Counted from the first letter of the stretch, positions 1-11,987 are shown. The stretch is DNA of 64,000 bases from Roseomonas fluvialis (GCF_022846615.1 NZ_AP025637.1:3311001-3375000), one strand, 5' to 3'. Program-made: numbers and translations. The notes: generated from the sequence alone by a model not told the origin.

Positions 1-1227
<1,227 letters not shown>

Positions 1228-1263
1228 TCACATGCGCCATCGGCCGCCGCGCCGGCGGGCCGC

Positions 1264-2124
1264 TCAGCGCGCCTGGCCGAGCACCGCCTGGAAGCGGTCC
1301 ACCGCCGCCTGGAACGCCGCGACGCCTGCGGCATCCCCCGCCCCAGCAGCGGCCTGGGCGGGCACCAGCGCGCCCAGAAGGCTGACCACCTCGGCGGCCG
1401 GCACGTCGAAGCCATCGGCGGCGAGTGCGGCCTGCACGCGATTCCACAGCGCCATGCGCTGGGCGGGGTCCATGCGCTGGCCGGTGGCGAGCAGGCCGCG
1501 CTGCGCCTCGCGCCAGGCCTCGTGACGCTGTGCCAGCACGCCGCGCAGGCCCGACCGCGCATCGATGCCCATCACGGCCTGCAGCAGGGCGACGCCGGCG
1601 GCCAGCCCGCCCTGGCGCGCGGCGGCGAGCGTGGCGGGATCGGCACCGGCAGGCACCGGCGCGGCGAGCGTGCGGAACCCGTCGAGGCCGCGCCGGCGCA
1701 GCGTATCGGAGGGCCAGCGCCCCGGCACGCCACGCAGGGCGCCCAGCGCCACGTCCAGCCGCGCCAGCGCGGCGGCGGCCTCGGCATCGCCGCCGGCCGG
1801 CGCGCCGCCAGCCAGCACGGCCAGGCGCTGCGCCGCGATCACCACCAGGTCCATGCCGGGGTCGAGCACCGCGCCAACGGCCGGGGTGGCAGGGGCAGGC
1901 AGGGTGCGCGTCACGCTGGCGGCGGCGGCGAAACGCAGGGAGGCGGCCTGATCCAGTTCGATCCGCTCGCGCGCCGCGAGGTGGTCGATCATCTGGCCGA
2001 GGGCGAGGTCGGCGGCCCCGACCAGCCGGGCATGCTGCGCCGCGGGGCCGGACGAGGCGCCCGGCGGCACGGCGCAGCCAAGCAAGGGCAGCAGGGCAAG
2101 CAGGGCGAGGCAGCCTCGACGCAT
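1264..2124 (-). CDS. Putative lipoprotein of unknown function
   Basis: A 286-residue protein starting MRRGCLALLALLPLLGC, a typical lipoprotein signal peptide with lipobox LLGC and the acylated Cys at residue 17. The mature part is Ala-rich and predicted mostly helical, with no catalytic motif I recognise. I chose this ATG over an upstream in-frame one because only it places the signal peptide at the N-terminus. It is probably anchored in the outer membrane, since the residue after Cys is Ala rather than Asp. It lies upstream of eno on the same strand with a 288-base gap that shows nothing clear. Family not recognised. Confidence 0.7.
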   Translation of the reverse strand: MRRGCLALLALLPLLGCAVPPGASSGPAAQHARLVGAADLALGQMIDHLAARERIELDQAASLRFAAAASVTRTLPAPATPAVGAVLDPGMDLVVIAAQRLAVLAGGAPAGGDAEAAAALARLDVALGALRGVPGRWPSDTLRRRGLDGFRTLAAPVPAGADPATLAAARQGGLAAGVALLQAVMGIDARSGLRGVLAQRHEAWREAQRGLLATGQRMDPAQRMALWNRVQAALAADGFDVPAAEVVSLLGALVPAQAAAGAGDAAGVAAFQAAVDRFQAVLGQAR

Positions 2125-2348
2125 CGTGCGACTCCGGTTCGGTCGAGCAAGGGTAGGCGCTTCCCTACAGCCGCGCGCGTCAGCGCCCGTTTGACAAGTC
2201 CGGCACCGGCCCGCGCCCCACCCATCCACACACTCCAGGATACCGGTATCGCGCGACGCACGCGCCCAGGGCCCGACGGTGCCCGGGTGGGGTGCGGGCC
2301 GGTGCCGGGCATCGAGACTGCATCACGGGGCGCATTCTCAAGCGAAAC

Positions 2349-2651
2349 TCAGCCCCGGCGGCGCGCCTGGCGCAGGTCCCGTTGCAGGTCGACACGCAGG
2401 CCCTGCCGGTCACAGGGGGCGAGCATGCTGGGCGGCAGCCCCGTGGCGACCGGCAGTTCGGCGGTGCGCGGGCGGGAATGGCCGGCCAGGCGCACGTCGA
2501 TCCCGCCGGTGCCGCGGTTGCGCACCACCATGCCCCATTCACCGGCATGGGCGGTGACGAGTTCACCCGGTTCGTCGCGCAGCAGGCGCACGAGGTCGCC
2601 CGGTTCGTAGACCGGAACCGCCGTTCCATCCTGCAAATAGGTGATCCGCAT
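2349..2651 (-). CDS. Hypothetical protein, small beta-rich
   Basis: A 100-residue protein starting MRITYLQDGTAVPVYEPGD. The first 60 residues alternate hydrophobic and charged positions with turns (PGDLVRLL, EWGMVVRN), suggesting a small SH3-like barrel, and the C-terminus is Arg-rich. No signal peptide is seen. It is in the same direction as the neighbouring membrane-protein genes. I do not recognise the family. The composition is more protein-like than overlapping frames, which is why this frame and start were chosen. Confidence 0.5.
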   Translation of the reverse strand: MRITYLQDGTAVPVYEPGDLVRLLRDEPGELVTAHAGEWGMVVRNRGTGGIDVRLAGHSRPRTAELPVATGLPPSMLAPCDRQGLRVDLQRDLRQARRRG

Positions 2652-2814
2652 CCCGCCCCCGCATGCGCGGCGCGCAGAGTGCCGGGACCGGGTGAAGGAA
2701 GGCTTCACGCGCCGCGGCCCCAGCGCTGGCATGGCCGATGCCCGGCCCGTGATGGCGCATGGATGGCAGGACCACGTTGCGGCAGGCGCCTCGGCGGTGG
2801 TGCCGCGGGGTTCG

Positions 2815-3066
2815 TCAGCCGCCATCGCCGGGGCGGCGCGCCGCCCAGAACAGCCACGCGATCCAGCCGAAGCCGCCCAGCAGCATGGCATGGGCGCCGA
2901 GCACCACGACCAGTGTCTCGGCATGCCAGTCGGACAGGCGCAGGGCGGTGAACGCGGCGGGGATGGACCACCAGAGCACGACCGCCAGAGCCGCCAGGAT
3001 CAGCAGGGCGGGGACCGGGCGGCGCGGTTCCGGCGGCAGGCCGGGCGGACGTCGGAACAGCGACAT
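2815..3066 (-). CDS. Small two-helix membrane protein
   Basis: An 83-residue protein with a basic, Pro-rich N-terminus (MSLFRRPPGLPPEPRRP), then two hydrophobic segments at about residues 20-40 and 50-73, and a short polar tail. Predicted as an inner-membrane hairpin protein. The start is the ATG just before the basic segment; an upstream in-frame extension lacks protein-like character. It lies 13 bases downstream of another small membrane protein, so the two may be co-transcribed. Function unknown. Confidence 0.55.
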   Translation of the reverse strand: MSLFRRPPGLPPEPRRPVPALLILAALAVVLWWSIPAAFTALRLSDWHAETLVVVLGAHAMLLGGFGWIAWLFWAARRPGDGG

Positions 3067-3079
3067 GGCGCCGCGCACC

Positions 3080-3319
3080 CTATTTGCCACCGCCGCCATC
3101 GCCGCCGCCGGCATCGCCATCGCCAGCATCCGTGACGGCAAGCGTCACACCGAGGCTGACCGCGACCCGCTTGACCATGACCATGCCGACGACACCCAAG
3201 GTCACCACGCCAATGCCGACCAGCAGCGGGAAACCGAGCACCAGCAAAAGAGCCCCAACAAGAGTGACGGCACCGCAGATCCGCCAGAGTCGTCGGAGGG
3301 CTGTCGGGCCCAGCGTCAT
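3080..3319 (-). CDS. Small membrane protein with Gly/Asp-rich tail
   Basis: A 79-residue protein with a basic N-terminus, a long hydrophobic stretch from about residue 14 to 48 (one long or two short membrane helices), and a tail made almost only of Asp and Gly that ends in Lys. It sits between kdsA and another small membrane protein on the same strand. The tail resembles a low-complexity acidic linker; no function can be assigned. Confidence 0.5.
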   Translation of the reverse strand: MTLGPTALRRLWRICGAVTLVGALLLVLGFPLLVGIGVVTLGVVGMVMVKRVAVSLGVTLAVTDAGDGDAGGGDGGGGK

Positions 3320-3365
3320 GGTCGCACTATCTCGCGCGGCCGTGGCGCGCGCAATCGCCGCGTGA

Positions 3366-4187
3366 CTATCCGGCCTTGGCGAGCGCGTCGAAGGCCTTGA
3401 GGCGCGCGATCAGCGCCGGCATGTCGCGCAGCGGGATCATGTTCGGCCCGTCGGACGGCGCGTGGTCGGGGTCGGGGTGGGTCTCGATGAAGACCGCGGC
3501 GACGCCCACGGCCACGGCGGCGCGCGCCAGCACCGGGGCGAATTCCCGCTGCCCACCCGAGGACGTCCCCTGCCCGCCTGGCTGCTGCACCGCGTGGGTC
3601 GCGTCCATCACGACCGGGTAGCCGGTGGCCGCCATGATCGGCAGGGAGCGCATGTCGGCGACCAGCGTATTGTATCCGAAGGAGGCACCACGCTCGCACA
3701 GCAGGATGTTGCGGTTGCCCGTGCTGGCGATCTTGGCAGCGACGTTCTTCATGTCCCACGGCGCGAGGAACTGGCCCTTCTTCACGTTGATTGCGCGCCC
3801 CGTTTCCCCCGCCGCGACCAGCAGGTCGGTCTGGCGGGAGAGGAAGGCCGGGATCTGCAGCACGTCCACGGCCTCGGCCGCCGGGGCGCATTGCTCGGGG
3901 GCGTGGACGTCGGTCAGCGTGGGCAGGCCGGTGGTGGCGCGGACCTGCGCGAGGATGTCGAGGCCTTCCGCCATGCCGATGCCGCGCGCGGCGGAGACGG
4001 AGGTGCGGTTGGCCTTGTCGTAGGACGACTTGTAGACCAGCGGCACGCCCGCGGCGGTCGAGATCTCCTTCAGCGCGGCGGCCATTTCCAGCGCATGGGC
4101 GCGGGATTCGATCTGGCAGGGGCCGCAGAGGAAGACCAGCGGCAGGTCGTTGCCGAAGGTGACGGGGCCGACGGGGACGTGGTGCAT
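3366..4187 (-). CDS. kdsA: 3-deoxy-D-manno-octulosonate 8-phosphate synthase
   Basis: KdsA condenses phosphoenolpyruvate with arabinose 5-phosphate to give KDO 8-phosphate, the first committed step to the KDO of the lipopolysaccharide inner core. Family signatures are clear: [10 protein letters not shown] near the N-terminus, [10 protein letters not shown] for substrate phosphate binding, [30 protein letters not shown] and [18 protein letters not shown] near the end. The length of 273 residues fits the family. I start at the ATG behind a GAAGG ribosome-binding site; an in-frame GTG 21 bases upstream would add seven residues. It complements the lipid A genes elsewhere in the window. Confidence 0.95.
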   Translation of the reverse strand: MHHVPVGPVTFGNDLPLVFLCGPCQIESRAHALEMAAALKEISTAAGVPLVYKSSYDKANRTSVSAARGIGMAEGLDILAQVRATTGLPTLTDVHAPEQCAPAAEAVDVLQIPAFLSRQTDLLVAAGETGRAINVKKGQFLAPWDMKNVAAKIASTGNRNILLCERGASFGYNTLVADMRSLPIMAATGYPVVMDATHAVQQPGGQGTSSGGQREFAPVLARAAVAVGVAAVFIETHPDPDHAPSDGPNMIPLRDMPALIARLKAFDALAKAG

Positions 4188-4470
4188 GGCAGGATGGACC
4201 TTCGGCACTTTAGGACTTTAGGATTTTGAGACGTCAGGGCTGTGGGGCCGGGGATTAGCGGAACGGCGCGGCCGGAGCGACATCTAAGACATATTTCCTA
4301 TATCACTACGGCGCCTCCGCTGGCAAGCCCGGGCGTGCCGCCAGGCACTGCGGCCGGCCCATGCACCAGCCAGCACCAGACCGGTTTGCGGACCGCTCAC
4401 CGAGAACTTCTTGTCGCATGGCCGCGCGTTCTGGCCCAAGACTACGGCCCAGCATGCCGCGAGGCAGAGT

Positions 4471-6189
4471 ATGACGGGCAGCGACGACATCCTCGCTCCC
4501 CCCGGGAACACACTGCGGTTTCGCTTCGACCGATTCGTGCTCGACCTGGAACGCGGGAGCCTTGTCGACGACAGCGCGGAGGTCATGCTCCGGCCGAAGG
4601 CCTTCGCCGTGCTGCGTCACCTCGTCACGCACTCGCACCGCCTCGTCTCCAAGGACGAACTGTTTGCCGTGGCCTGGCCCGATGTGCTGGTCACGGACGA
4701 CGCGCTGGTGCAGGTCATGGGTGAATTGCGTCGCGCACTGGGCGATGACGGGCCGCGGCTCATCAGGACCGTTCCGCGCCGCGGCTATCGGCTCGAGGCT
4801 GATGTCATCGCGGAGGGGCCGGCCCCGGCACCCACCGCGGCCCCGGCCTTTCCGCGGCCTTCGCAGGCCGCCGCGGCCGCTCCGGACCAGGCAGCACCCC
4901 GGCAGTCGCGCCGCGCCCTGGTGGCGGGCGCGCTTCCAGCGGGCCTCGCCTTCGCCGCGGCCTGGGCGCTATGGCCGCCGTCCCCGGGCCGATCCCCCGG
5001 CACCACGCATCACGACGCGGCGCGGCCGGTCGTCGCGATCCTCCCCTTTACCGGGCAGGGCGAGGACGGCGCGCCGATCCACCTGAGCGACGGCATCACC
5101 CAGGACCTGATCGCGGCGCTGGGCCGCTTCTCGGCGCTGACCGTCATGTCATGGAACGCCGTTCTGCCATGGCACGGCCGGCCGGCCCCACCGGCCGACG
5201 TCGCGACGCGCCTTGGCGTCCGCTACCAGGTGGAAGGCAGCGTGCGGATCGCCGCCGGGCGCGTACGGATCGCCGCGCGCCTGGTCAATGCGGGCGGCCG
5301 CGTGCTCTGGGCGGGCCAGTTCGATGACGCCATGGCGGGATTGTTCGCGCTGGAGGATCGCGTCACCACGGAGATCGCCGGAGCGCTCGCGATCCGCGTG
5401 ACCCAGGCCGAGCAGCGCAGGGTGAACGCCAAGCCACCCGAGAGCCTCGACGCCTACGACCATGTCCTGCGCGCGCGGCCCGCCCTGCAGAACCCATCGC
5501 GCGCCGGGCTGGCGGAGGCGCGCACCCTGCTGCGGCGCGCGACCGAGGCCGACCCCGGCTACCCGGCCGCCTATGCCGCGCTGGCCGAAGCCGACTACGT
5601 CGCCGTCTCCTGGGGATGGGCCGAGATGCCCGCGGCCGCACTGGCCCGCGCGGAGGCGCTGGCCGCGCGGGCCTTGCGGCTCAACGACACCGAGTTGCGG
5701 GCACGTGTCGTGCTCGGGCGCATTCACCTCGCGCAGGACCGCTACGAGCAGGCGCGCGCCGAAATGGAACGGGCCGTCGCGAGCAATCCCAGCGATGCCC
5801 ACGGCCTGGGCGGGCTCGGCAATGCGTTGATGTGGCTCGGCCAGCCCGAGGCCGCCATCGAGGCGCTGGAGCGCGCGCAGCGCATCGATCCCGATCTCAG
5901 CGCGATGGACCGCTTCGCCCTGGGCCTCGCCTATTACCTGGTGCGCCGCTACGACGCGGCGATCGACCAGGGTGTTGCGAATATCCGCTCATCGCCTGAT
6001 TCCGTGTTCAACCACGTCCTGCTCGCCGCGGCCTATCGTCAGGCCGGGCGGGAGCCCGACGCGGCGCAGGCCGAACTCGCCATCCGGCGCGTCTATCCGG
6101 CCTTCGACGCCGAGGTCTTCGGCAGCAAGCTGCGTCGTGCCGAGGACCTCGAGCATCTCCAGGCCGGGCTGCGCCGCCCGGCCCGGTAG
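4471..6189 (+). CDS. Membrane-anchored winged-helix regulator with TolB-like and TPR domains
   Basis: A 572-residue protein of CadC/ToxR-like layout. Residues about 15-115 form an OmpR-type winged-helix DNA-binding domain (RPKAFAVLRHLV, SKDELFAVAWPDVLVTDDALVQVMGELRRALGD split over its recognition helix, and a TVPRRGYRL wing). A Pro/Ala linker leads to one membrane helix near residues 150-170. The periplasmic part begins with a TolB-N/adenylate-cyclase-associated fold (PVVAILPF ... LSDGITQDLIAAL) and ends in several TPR-like helix pairs. The start is the ATG after GAGG; an upstream in-frame TTG would add 20 residues. No phospho-acceptor domain is present, so the signal is probably sensed directly. 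Target unknown; the YHS and haloperoxidase-like genes next to it are candidates. Confidence 0.85.
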   Translation: MTGSDDILAPPGNTLRFRFDRFVLDLERGSLVDDSAEVMLRPKAFAVLRHLVTHSHRLVSKDELFAVAWPDVLVTDDALVQVMGELRRALGDDGPRLIRTVPRRGYRLEADVIAEGPAPAPTAAPAFPRPSQAAAAAPDQAAPRQSRRALVAGALPAGLAFAAAWALWPPSPGRSPGTTHHDAARPVVAILPFTGQGEDGAPIHLSDGITQDLIAALGRFSALTVMSWNAVLPWHGRPAPPADVATRLGVRYQVEGSVRIAAGRVRIAARLVNAGGRVLWAGQFDDAMAGLFALEDRVTTEIAGALAIRVTQAEQRRVNAKPPESLDAYDHVLRARPALQNPSRAGLAEARTLLRRATEADPGYPAAYAALAEADYVAVSWGWAEMPAAALARAEALAARALRLNDTELRARVVLGRIHLAQDRYEQARAEMERAVASNPSDAHGLGGLGNALMWLGQPEAAIEALERAQRIDPDLSAMDRFALGLAYYLVRRYDAAIDQGVANIRSSPDSVFNHVLLAAAYRQAGREPDAAQAELAIRRVYPAFDAEVFGSKLRRAEDLEHLQAGLRRPAR

Positions 6190-6305
6190 GACCCGCGGCG
6201 CATGGCGCCCGCATACTCGCAGGCGCCGCGACACATCCAGCATGCCGGACACCGACGATGCGCGGGCCGGACGCCCGGCTGCGCCCGATGGCGGGTTCCT
6301 GGGTC

Positions 6306-6806
6306 TCAGCGCAGCCGCAGCGAGGCGCGATGGCGCTCGGCGCGTTCCACATTGTCGGTCAGCGCGGCCTGGAACAGGGCGGGTCCGATCGGCTTGCCGA
6401 ACAGATAGAGCCGGCCGTCGCTGACCAGCCAGTATTCCGGGTTCGGCTCGTCGATCTCGCCGCGGGTGAGCGCCATGGCGCAGTAATTCGCGAAGTACGG
6501 CGCGTAGCGCGCGGGTTCGGCGCGAAAGAGGTCGAGATGCGCGGCGGTGGCGAACTGGTAGCGATGCTCGTCCCAGTCGAAGGCATGCGCCGGCAGCCCC
6601 GGCGTCGGCCGTGCGAGCGTGAAATAGGCCACGGTATCGTAGCCCCTGATGGCGAGCGGCATCGCCTGGGCGCGCAAGCGATCGGGCCGGCCGCACATCA
6701 GGGCGACGGCGCCCTGGCATAGGCGCCGCCGCGCCAGCGAACCCACGGTGCCGCGCGCCCGCGCCGGCGTCGTGCCCGAGACCGAACCCCTCGCACGCAT
6801 GGCCAT
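6306..6806 (-). CDS. YHS-domain protein
   Basis: A 166-residue protein. The central region (AIRGYDTVAYFTLARP ... HRYQFATAAHLDLFRAEPARYAPYFANYCA) matches the YHS domain, a small fold linked to metal-containing proteins in general and often found in exported proteins of proteobacteria. Here the domain has the usual GYDPVAYF-like start with Thr for Pro and a Cys in the YCA segment. The N-terminus has several Arg residues and then an Ala/Leu-rich stretch that could be an export signal. The start is the ATG behind GAGGG. It converges with the winged-helix regulator and diverges from the haloperoxidase gene. Confidence 0.75.
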   Translation of the reverse strand: MAMRARGSVSGTTPARARGTVGSLARRRLCQGAVALMCGRPDRLRAQAMPLAIRGYDTVAYFTLARPTPGLPAHAFDWDEHRYQFATAAHLDLFRAEPARYAPYFANYCAMALTRGEIDEPNPEYWLVSDGRLYLFGKPIGPALFQAALTDNVERAERHRASLRLR

Positions 6807-7010
6807 GTCTGCCGCCCTCGGCTGCCGGAGGCGCGAACCTAACATCCCAGCCGTCGGCATCGCCAGAATTGCGGCGCCTTTCGGCAATTTCTCGGCGTTC
6901 GCTCGTGACCCAGCGGCGGCCGCGCTGCTCGGCTGGCAGGGCCGAATGGCTGCCGCACGACCTCCGCGCGGTTCGCGCTGCCGGCGCTCATGGATCCCGA
7001 GGAGGACAGG

Positions 7011-8447
7011 ATGACATCGACTGCTTTGGCCCTCGCCGCGCGCAAAGGCGGCCAGGTGCGCCGGAAGGCCCTCGCGATGCTGCTGGGCGGCGTGCTGTTG
7101 GTGGCGGCGGGCCCATCCGCGGCGCAGACCGCGCCCGGCCAGGACCCCGATGCCGGCGCCTGGCGGACCTGGGTGCTCGGGTCGGGCCGCGATTACCGCC
7201 TGCCGCCGCCACCCGGCACCGCAGACACGCGGGCCGAACTGGCCATGGTCCGCGACCAGGCCGCGTTCCGCGACGCCGCGATGCGGCAGCGCATCGGCTG
7301 GTGGGATGCCGCCGCGCCGTCCTACCGGTGGAACCAGATCGCGGTGGAGGCCGCGATCGCCGCAGGGCTCAATGCCAACATGGCGTCACGCCACCTGGCG
7401 GTGCTGCATACCGCGCTCGCCGACGCGATGGTGGCGGCCTGGGACAGCAAGTACGCCTACAACCGGCCGCGGCCGGCCTCGGTCGACCCATCGGTCGAGA
7501 CGCTGGTGGCCACGCCGTCCAGCCCGTCCTACCCGGATGAACATGCGGTCGCCGGCGCCGTCGCCGCCACGTTGCTCGGCCGGATGTTCCCGGCGCGCGC
7601 CGACCACTTCGCCCGCCTGGCGGAGGAGGCAGGCCGCAGCCGGCTGGTGGCCGGGGTCAGCTTCCCGAGCGATGTCGCGAGCGGGATGATCCTGGGCCAC
7701 CGCGTTGCGGCCGCGGCGCTGGAACGCGCCGCGCGCGACCGATCCGACCTGCCCTGGACCGGCAGCGTACCGACCACGCCGGGGCTGTGGAATGGCACGA
7801 ACCCGATCATGCCCCAGGCGGCGACCTGGGTGCCCTGGCTGCTCGCCTCGCCCGACGAGTTCCGCCCGCCGCCCCCACCGGCGCATGATTCGCCGGAGCG
7901 CGCGGCCGAGATGGCGGTGGTGCGCAACTTCCAGCGCACGCCCTGGACGAATGCGCAGGCGCTGTTCTGGGACATCGCGGTCGGCGGGCTGCGCAACTAC
8001 GAATACTGGAACCTGGAGGCCGGCCGGCTGCTGATGGAACACGGCGAGGCGCGCAATGCCCCGCGCGCCGCACGGGCGCTCGCCCTGCTGAACGTCGCCT
8101 TCTACGACGCCGGCGTGTCGTGCTGGGATGCCAAGTACGCCTTCTGGACGATCCGGCCGTTCCAGCTCGATCCGAGCTTCCGCACCGTCTTCCCGACGGC
8201 GAACCACCCCGCCTACCCGGCGGCGCATTCGTGCTTTTCGATGACCTCGGCGCTGGTGCTGTCGCACCTGTATCCGCGCGAGGAGGAACGGCTGCGCGGT
8301 CTGGGTAGGATCTCGGGCGATTCCCGCGTCTGGGCCGGCATCCACTATCCGAGCGACGTCACCGTCGGGCAGGAGATCGCGGCCCGTGTCGCGGCGCGGG
8401 TGGTCGAGCGCGCGGTGGCGGACGGGTCCGCGCCGGCCGTCCGGTAG
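7011..8447 (+). CDS. Vanadium-dependent haloperoxidase/PAP2-type protein with two catalytic modules
   Basis: A 478-residue exported protein: basic N-region, hydrophobic core at about 20-37 and an SAAQ cleavage site. It belongs to the PAP2/vanadium chloroperoxidase superfamily, whose pocket holds vanadate or phosphate through K-x6-RP, PSGH-like and SR-x5-H-x3-D motifs. The protein carries the set twice. The C-terminal module is complete: K375, R382-P383, H406, S438-R439, H445, D449. The N-terminal module has K147, R154-P155, H178, S210-R211 and D221, but the catalytic histidine position is Ser217. The start is the ATG just after GAGGAGGACAGG; an in-frame ATG 21 bases upstream has no such site. 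Whether it acts as haloperoxidase or acid phosphatase cannot be told from motifs. Confidence 0.85.
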   Translation: MTSTALALAARKGGQVRRKALAMLLGGVLLVAAGPSAAQTAPGQDPDAGAWRTWVLGSGRDYRLPPPPGTADTRAELAMVRDQAAFRDAAMRQRIGWWDAAAPSYRWNQIAVEAAIAAGLNANMASRHLAVLHTALADAMVAAWDSKYAYNRPRPASVDPSVETLVATPSSPSYPDEHAVAGAVAATLLGRMFPARADHFARLAEEAGRSRLVAGVSFPSDVASGMILGHRVAAAALERAARDRSDLPWTGSVPTTPGLWNGTNPIMPQAATWVPWLLASPDEFRPPPPPAHDSPERAAEMAVVRNFQRTPWTNAQALFWDIAVGGLRNYEYWNLEAGRLLMEHGEARNAPRAARALALLNVAFYDAGVSCWDAKYAFWTIRPFQLDPSFRTVFPTANHPAYPAAHSCFSMTSALVLSHLYPREEERLRGLGRISGDSRVWAGIHYPSDVTVGQEIAARVAARVVERAVADGSAPAVR

Positions 8448-8456
8448 ACCGCGCAG

Positions 8457-8487
8457 CGCGTCGGAGAGGGCGGCCCTCTCCGACGCG
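8457..8487. terminator. Perfect 14-bp hairpin between convergent genes
   Basis: Arms at 8457-8470 and 8474-8487 are exact reverse complements (CGCGTCGGAGAGGG on the left) with a 3-base loop. It fills the 45-base gap between the ends of the haloperoxidase-like gene and pyrG. There is no T-run on either side, so it may act as a bidirectional barrier, an mRNA 3'-end stabiliser or a Rho-assisted terminator rather than a classic intrinsic terminator. Confidence 0.7.
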
Positions 8488-8492
8488 GTGCA

Positions 8493-10214
<1,722 letters not shown>

Positions 10215-10529
10215 CTAGTTGGTCGGGACGGCAGGCAGGGTCGGCGCGGCCGGCGCGGTCGCCGCCGGCGGCGAATCGAGAATGGAGCGGTTCTGCTGCG
10301 ACGCGCCGCGGTTGAGCAGCGCCAGCGTCAGCGCCAGGGCGAAGAACAGCGTCCCCAAGATGGCGGTGCCGCGCGTCAGCAGGTTGGCCGTGCCGCGCCC
10401 GCCCATGAAGGACCCCATGCCCCCGGAGGAGCCGATGCCCAAGCCCCCACCTTCGCTGCGCTGGAGCAGCACGAGGCCGATCAGCGCCAGGGTGACGAAC
10501 AGGTGGATGACGAGCAGGACGGTGGTCAT
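10215..10529 (-). CDS. secG: Preprotein translocase subunit SecG
   Basis: A 104-residue inner-membrane subunit of the SecYEG translocon. The family pattern is visible: N-terminal membrane helix (VLLVIHLFVTLALIGLVLLQ), the conserved RSEGGGLG segment, then SSGGMGSFMGGRGTANLLTRGTAILGTLFF leading into the second helix (given here in parts of the motif). The C-terminal tail is Pro/Ala-rich. It sits between tpiA and pyrG on the same strand, the normal alphaproteobacterial order. Confidence 0.95.
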   Translation of the reverse strand: MTTVLLVIHLFVTLALIGLVLLQRSEGGGLGIGSSGGMGSFMGGRGTANLLTRGTAILGTLFFALALTLALLNRGASQQNRSILDSPPAATAPAAPTLPAVPTN

Positions 10530-10654
10530 GGCGGCCCGTATCTAGCGAGGCGCGGGCCCCGGGGCTAGACCCGTTCGCCGCGATGATCGCGCCAGGGCGG
10601 CTCCAGCGCCGTGGTCGCCGGGGCGTGACGCCGGTCCGCCCGGCGCCGGAATGC

Positions 10655-11404
10655 TCAGGCGGCCGCGGCGGCGATGGCCAGGAAATCCTCCGCGACCAGG
10701 GACGCGCCCCCCACCAGCGCCCCGTCCACATTGGCCAGCGCCATGATGCCCGCCGCGTTGGAGGGCTTCACCGACCCGCCATACAGGATCCGAAGGCCCG
10801 CCCCCTCGGCCGGGAATGCGGCGACCAGGCGGGCGCGGATCATGGCATGCATGGCAGCGATGTCGGCCTCGGTGGGCGTGCGCCCGGTGCCGATCGCCCA
10901 GACGGGTTCATAGGCCACGACGCCCCCGGCGGCGCCGAAGCCCGGCGGCAGGCTGCCGCCGATCTGGTCGGCCACCACCTCCTCCGCCCGGCCGAGCAGG
11001 CGGTCATCCTCGGGTTCGCCCACGCAGACGATGGGGGTGAGGCCGGCCGCGATGGCGGCCTCGGCCTTGGCGCGCACGGTGGGGTCGGTCTCGCGGTAGG
11101 CGGCCCGGCGTTCGGAATGGCCCAGGATCACGAAGCGCGCCCCGGCATCGGCCAGCATGGCGGCCGCGATATCCCCGGTATGGGCACCCTTGGCCGCGGC
11201 GTGGCAGTCCTGCCCGCCGGTCGCGACCGGCGTGCCGGCCAGGGCGGCGGCCACCGCGGCGACCAGCGTGGCGGGCGGGCAGACCACCAGGTCTGCCCCG
11301 GCCGTCGCCCCGGCCGCCACGGCCCGGGCGAGCGCCAGGCCATCGGCCGCCAGCCCGTGCATCTTCCAATTGCCGGCGATCAGCGGGCGGATTCCGGGGG
11401 TCAT
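10655..11404 (-). CDS. tpiA: Triosephosphate isomerase
   Basis: Interconverts dihydroxyacetone phosphate and glyceraldehyde 3-phosphate. The 249-residue TIM barrel has [10 protein letters not shown] (catalytic Asn and Lys), ILGHSERR (catalytic His), [14 protein letters not shown] (catalytic Glu and loop 6) and [12 protein letters not shown] (phosphate-binding). The start chosen is [15 protein letters not shown] with GGAGA just upstream; a longer in-frame start adds 18 residues the family lacks. It heads the tpiA-secG-pyrG series, divergent from the ppiD-like gene. Confidence 0.97.
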   Translation of the reverse strand: MTPGIRPLIAGNWKMHGLAADGLALARAVAAGATAGADLVVCPPATLVAAVAAALAGTPVATGGQDCHAAAKGAHTGDIAAAMLADAGARFVILGHSERRAAYRETDPTVRAKAEAAIAAGLTPIVCVGEPEDDRLLGRAEEVVADQIGGSLPPGFGAAGGVVAYEPVWAIGTGRTPTEADIAAMHAMIRARLVAAFPAEGAGLRILYGGSVKPSNAAGIMALANVDGALVGGASLVAEDFLAIAAAAA

Positions 11405-11470
11405 CGGCGCGTCTCCATCGGGGCGTGCCGGAGTATCGGAAATGCGCGCCGGCTCCAAGCCGCGCTGGCC

Positions 11471-11878
11471 TCAGGGCGGCGGCAGCACGGTCACCTCGAC
11501 CCGGATGCGGCCGGAGATGGGGTTGCCCCGCACCGTGCCACTGGCCGCCACCTCGAACAGGTCGGGGCCGCGATAGCCGGGGTTGGGCCGATAGGCGACG
11601 CCCTCGGGCAGGATCGTCACGCTGCCCTGGGTCGGCGGCCGCGTCAGGGTGACGCTGGCGAAGGGCTGGCGCGCCTCGACATCCGCCCATAGGCGTATGC
11701 GGCAGGACCCGCCGGTATTCGACACGCTCATGCGCGCGTCGGCCCCGCCTGGCTGCGTCATGCCGCGGAAGGGCGGCACTTCGCAGGTCGGGCCGGGGGT
11801 GGCGGGCGACTGCCCGACGGCGGGGGCGCCACCCAGCAGGGCCATCGCCACCGCCCCAATCGCGCCGCGCATCCACAT
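11471..11878 (-). CDS. Exported protein with a beta-sandwich-like domain
   Basis: A 135-residue protein with a signal peptide (MWMRGAIGAVAMALLGGAPA, cleavage likely after VGQ or PAVG). The mature region has two Cys that could form a disulfide (TCEVPPF and SCRIRLW). It ends in a stretch like bacterial Ig/cadherin-type repeats (VAYRPNPGYRGPDLFEV ... RIRVEVTVLPPP). Probably a small periplasmic protein. It lies between tpiA and the divergent ppiD-like gene. Function unknown. Confidence 0.65.
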   Translation of the reverse strand: MWMRGAIGAVAMALLGGAPAVGQSPATPGPTCEVPPFRGMTQPGGADARMSVSNTGGSCRIRLWADVEARQPFASVTLTRPPTQGSVTILPEGVAYRPNPGYRGPDLFEVAASGTVRGNPISGRIRVEVTVLPPP

Positions 11879-11987
11879 GGTCCGACGCCCCGTGTTCAAC
11901 GCCTGATCATTCCGCATTTGCCGCGATCGGGCAAAGGGCCGCAGCGCACCCCTTCCGCCGCCCCGCCCCGGCGGGTAAGCACGCGCC

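Noticed and set aside
4196-4230. Possible operator from the repeated CTTTAGGA motif upstream of kdsA
   Set aside because: Only two short adjacent copies of ACTTTAGGA-like sequence; too little to separate from chance, and no matching copies seen at other promoters.
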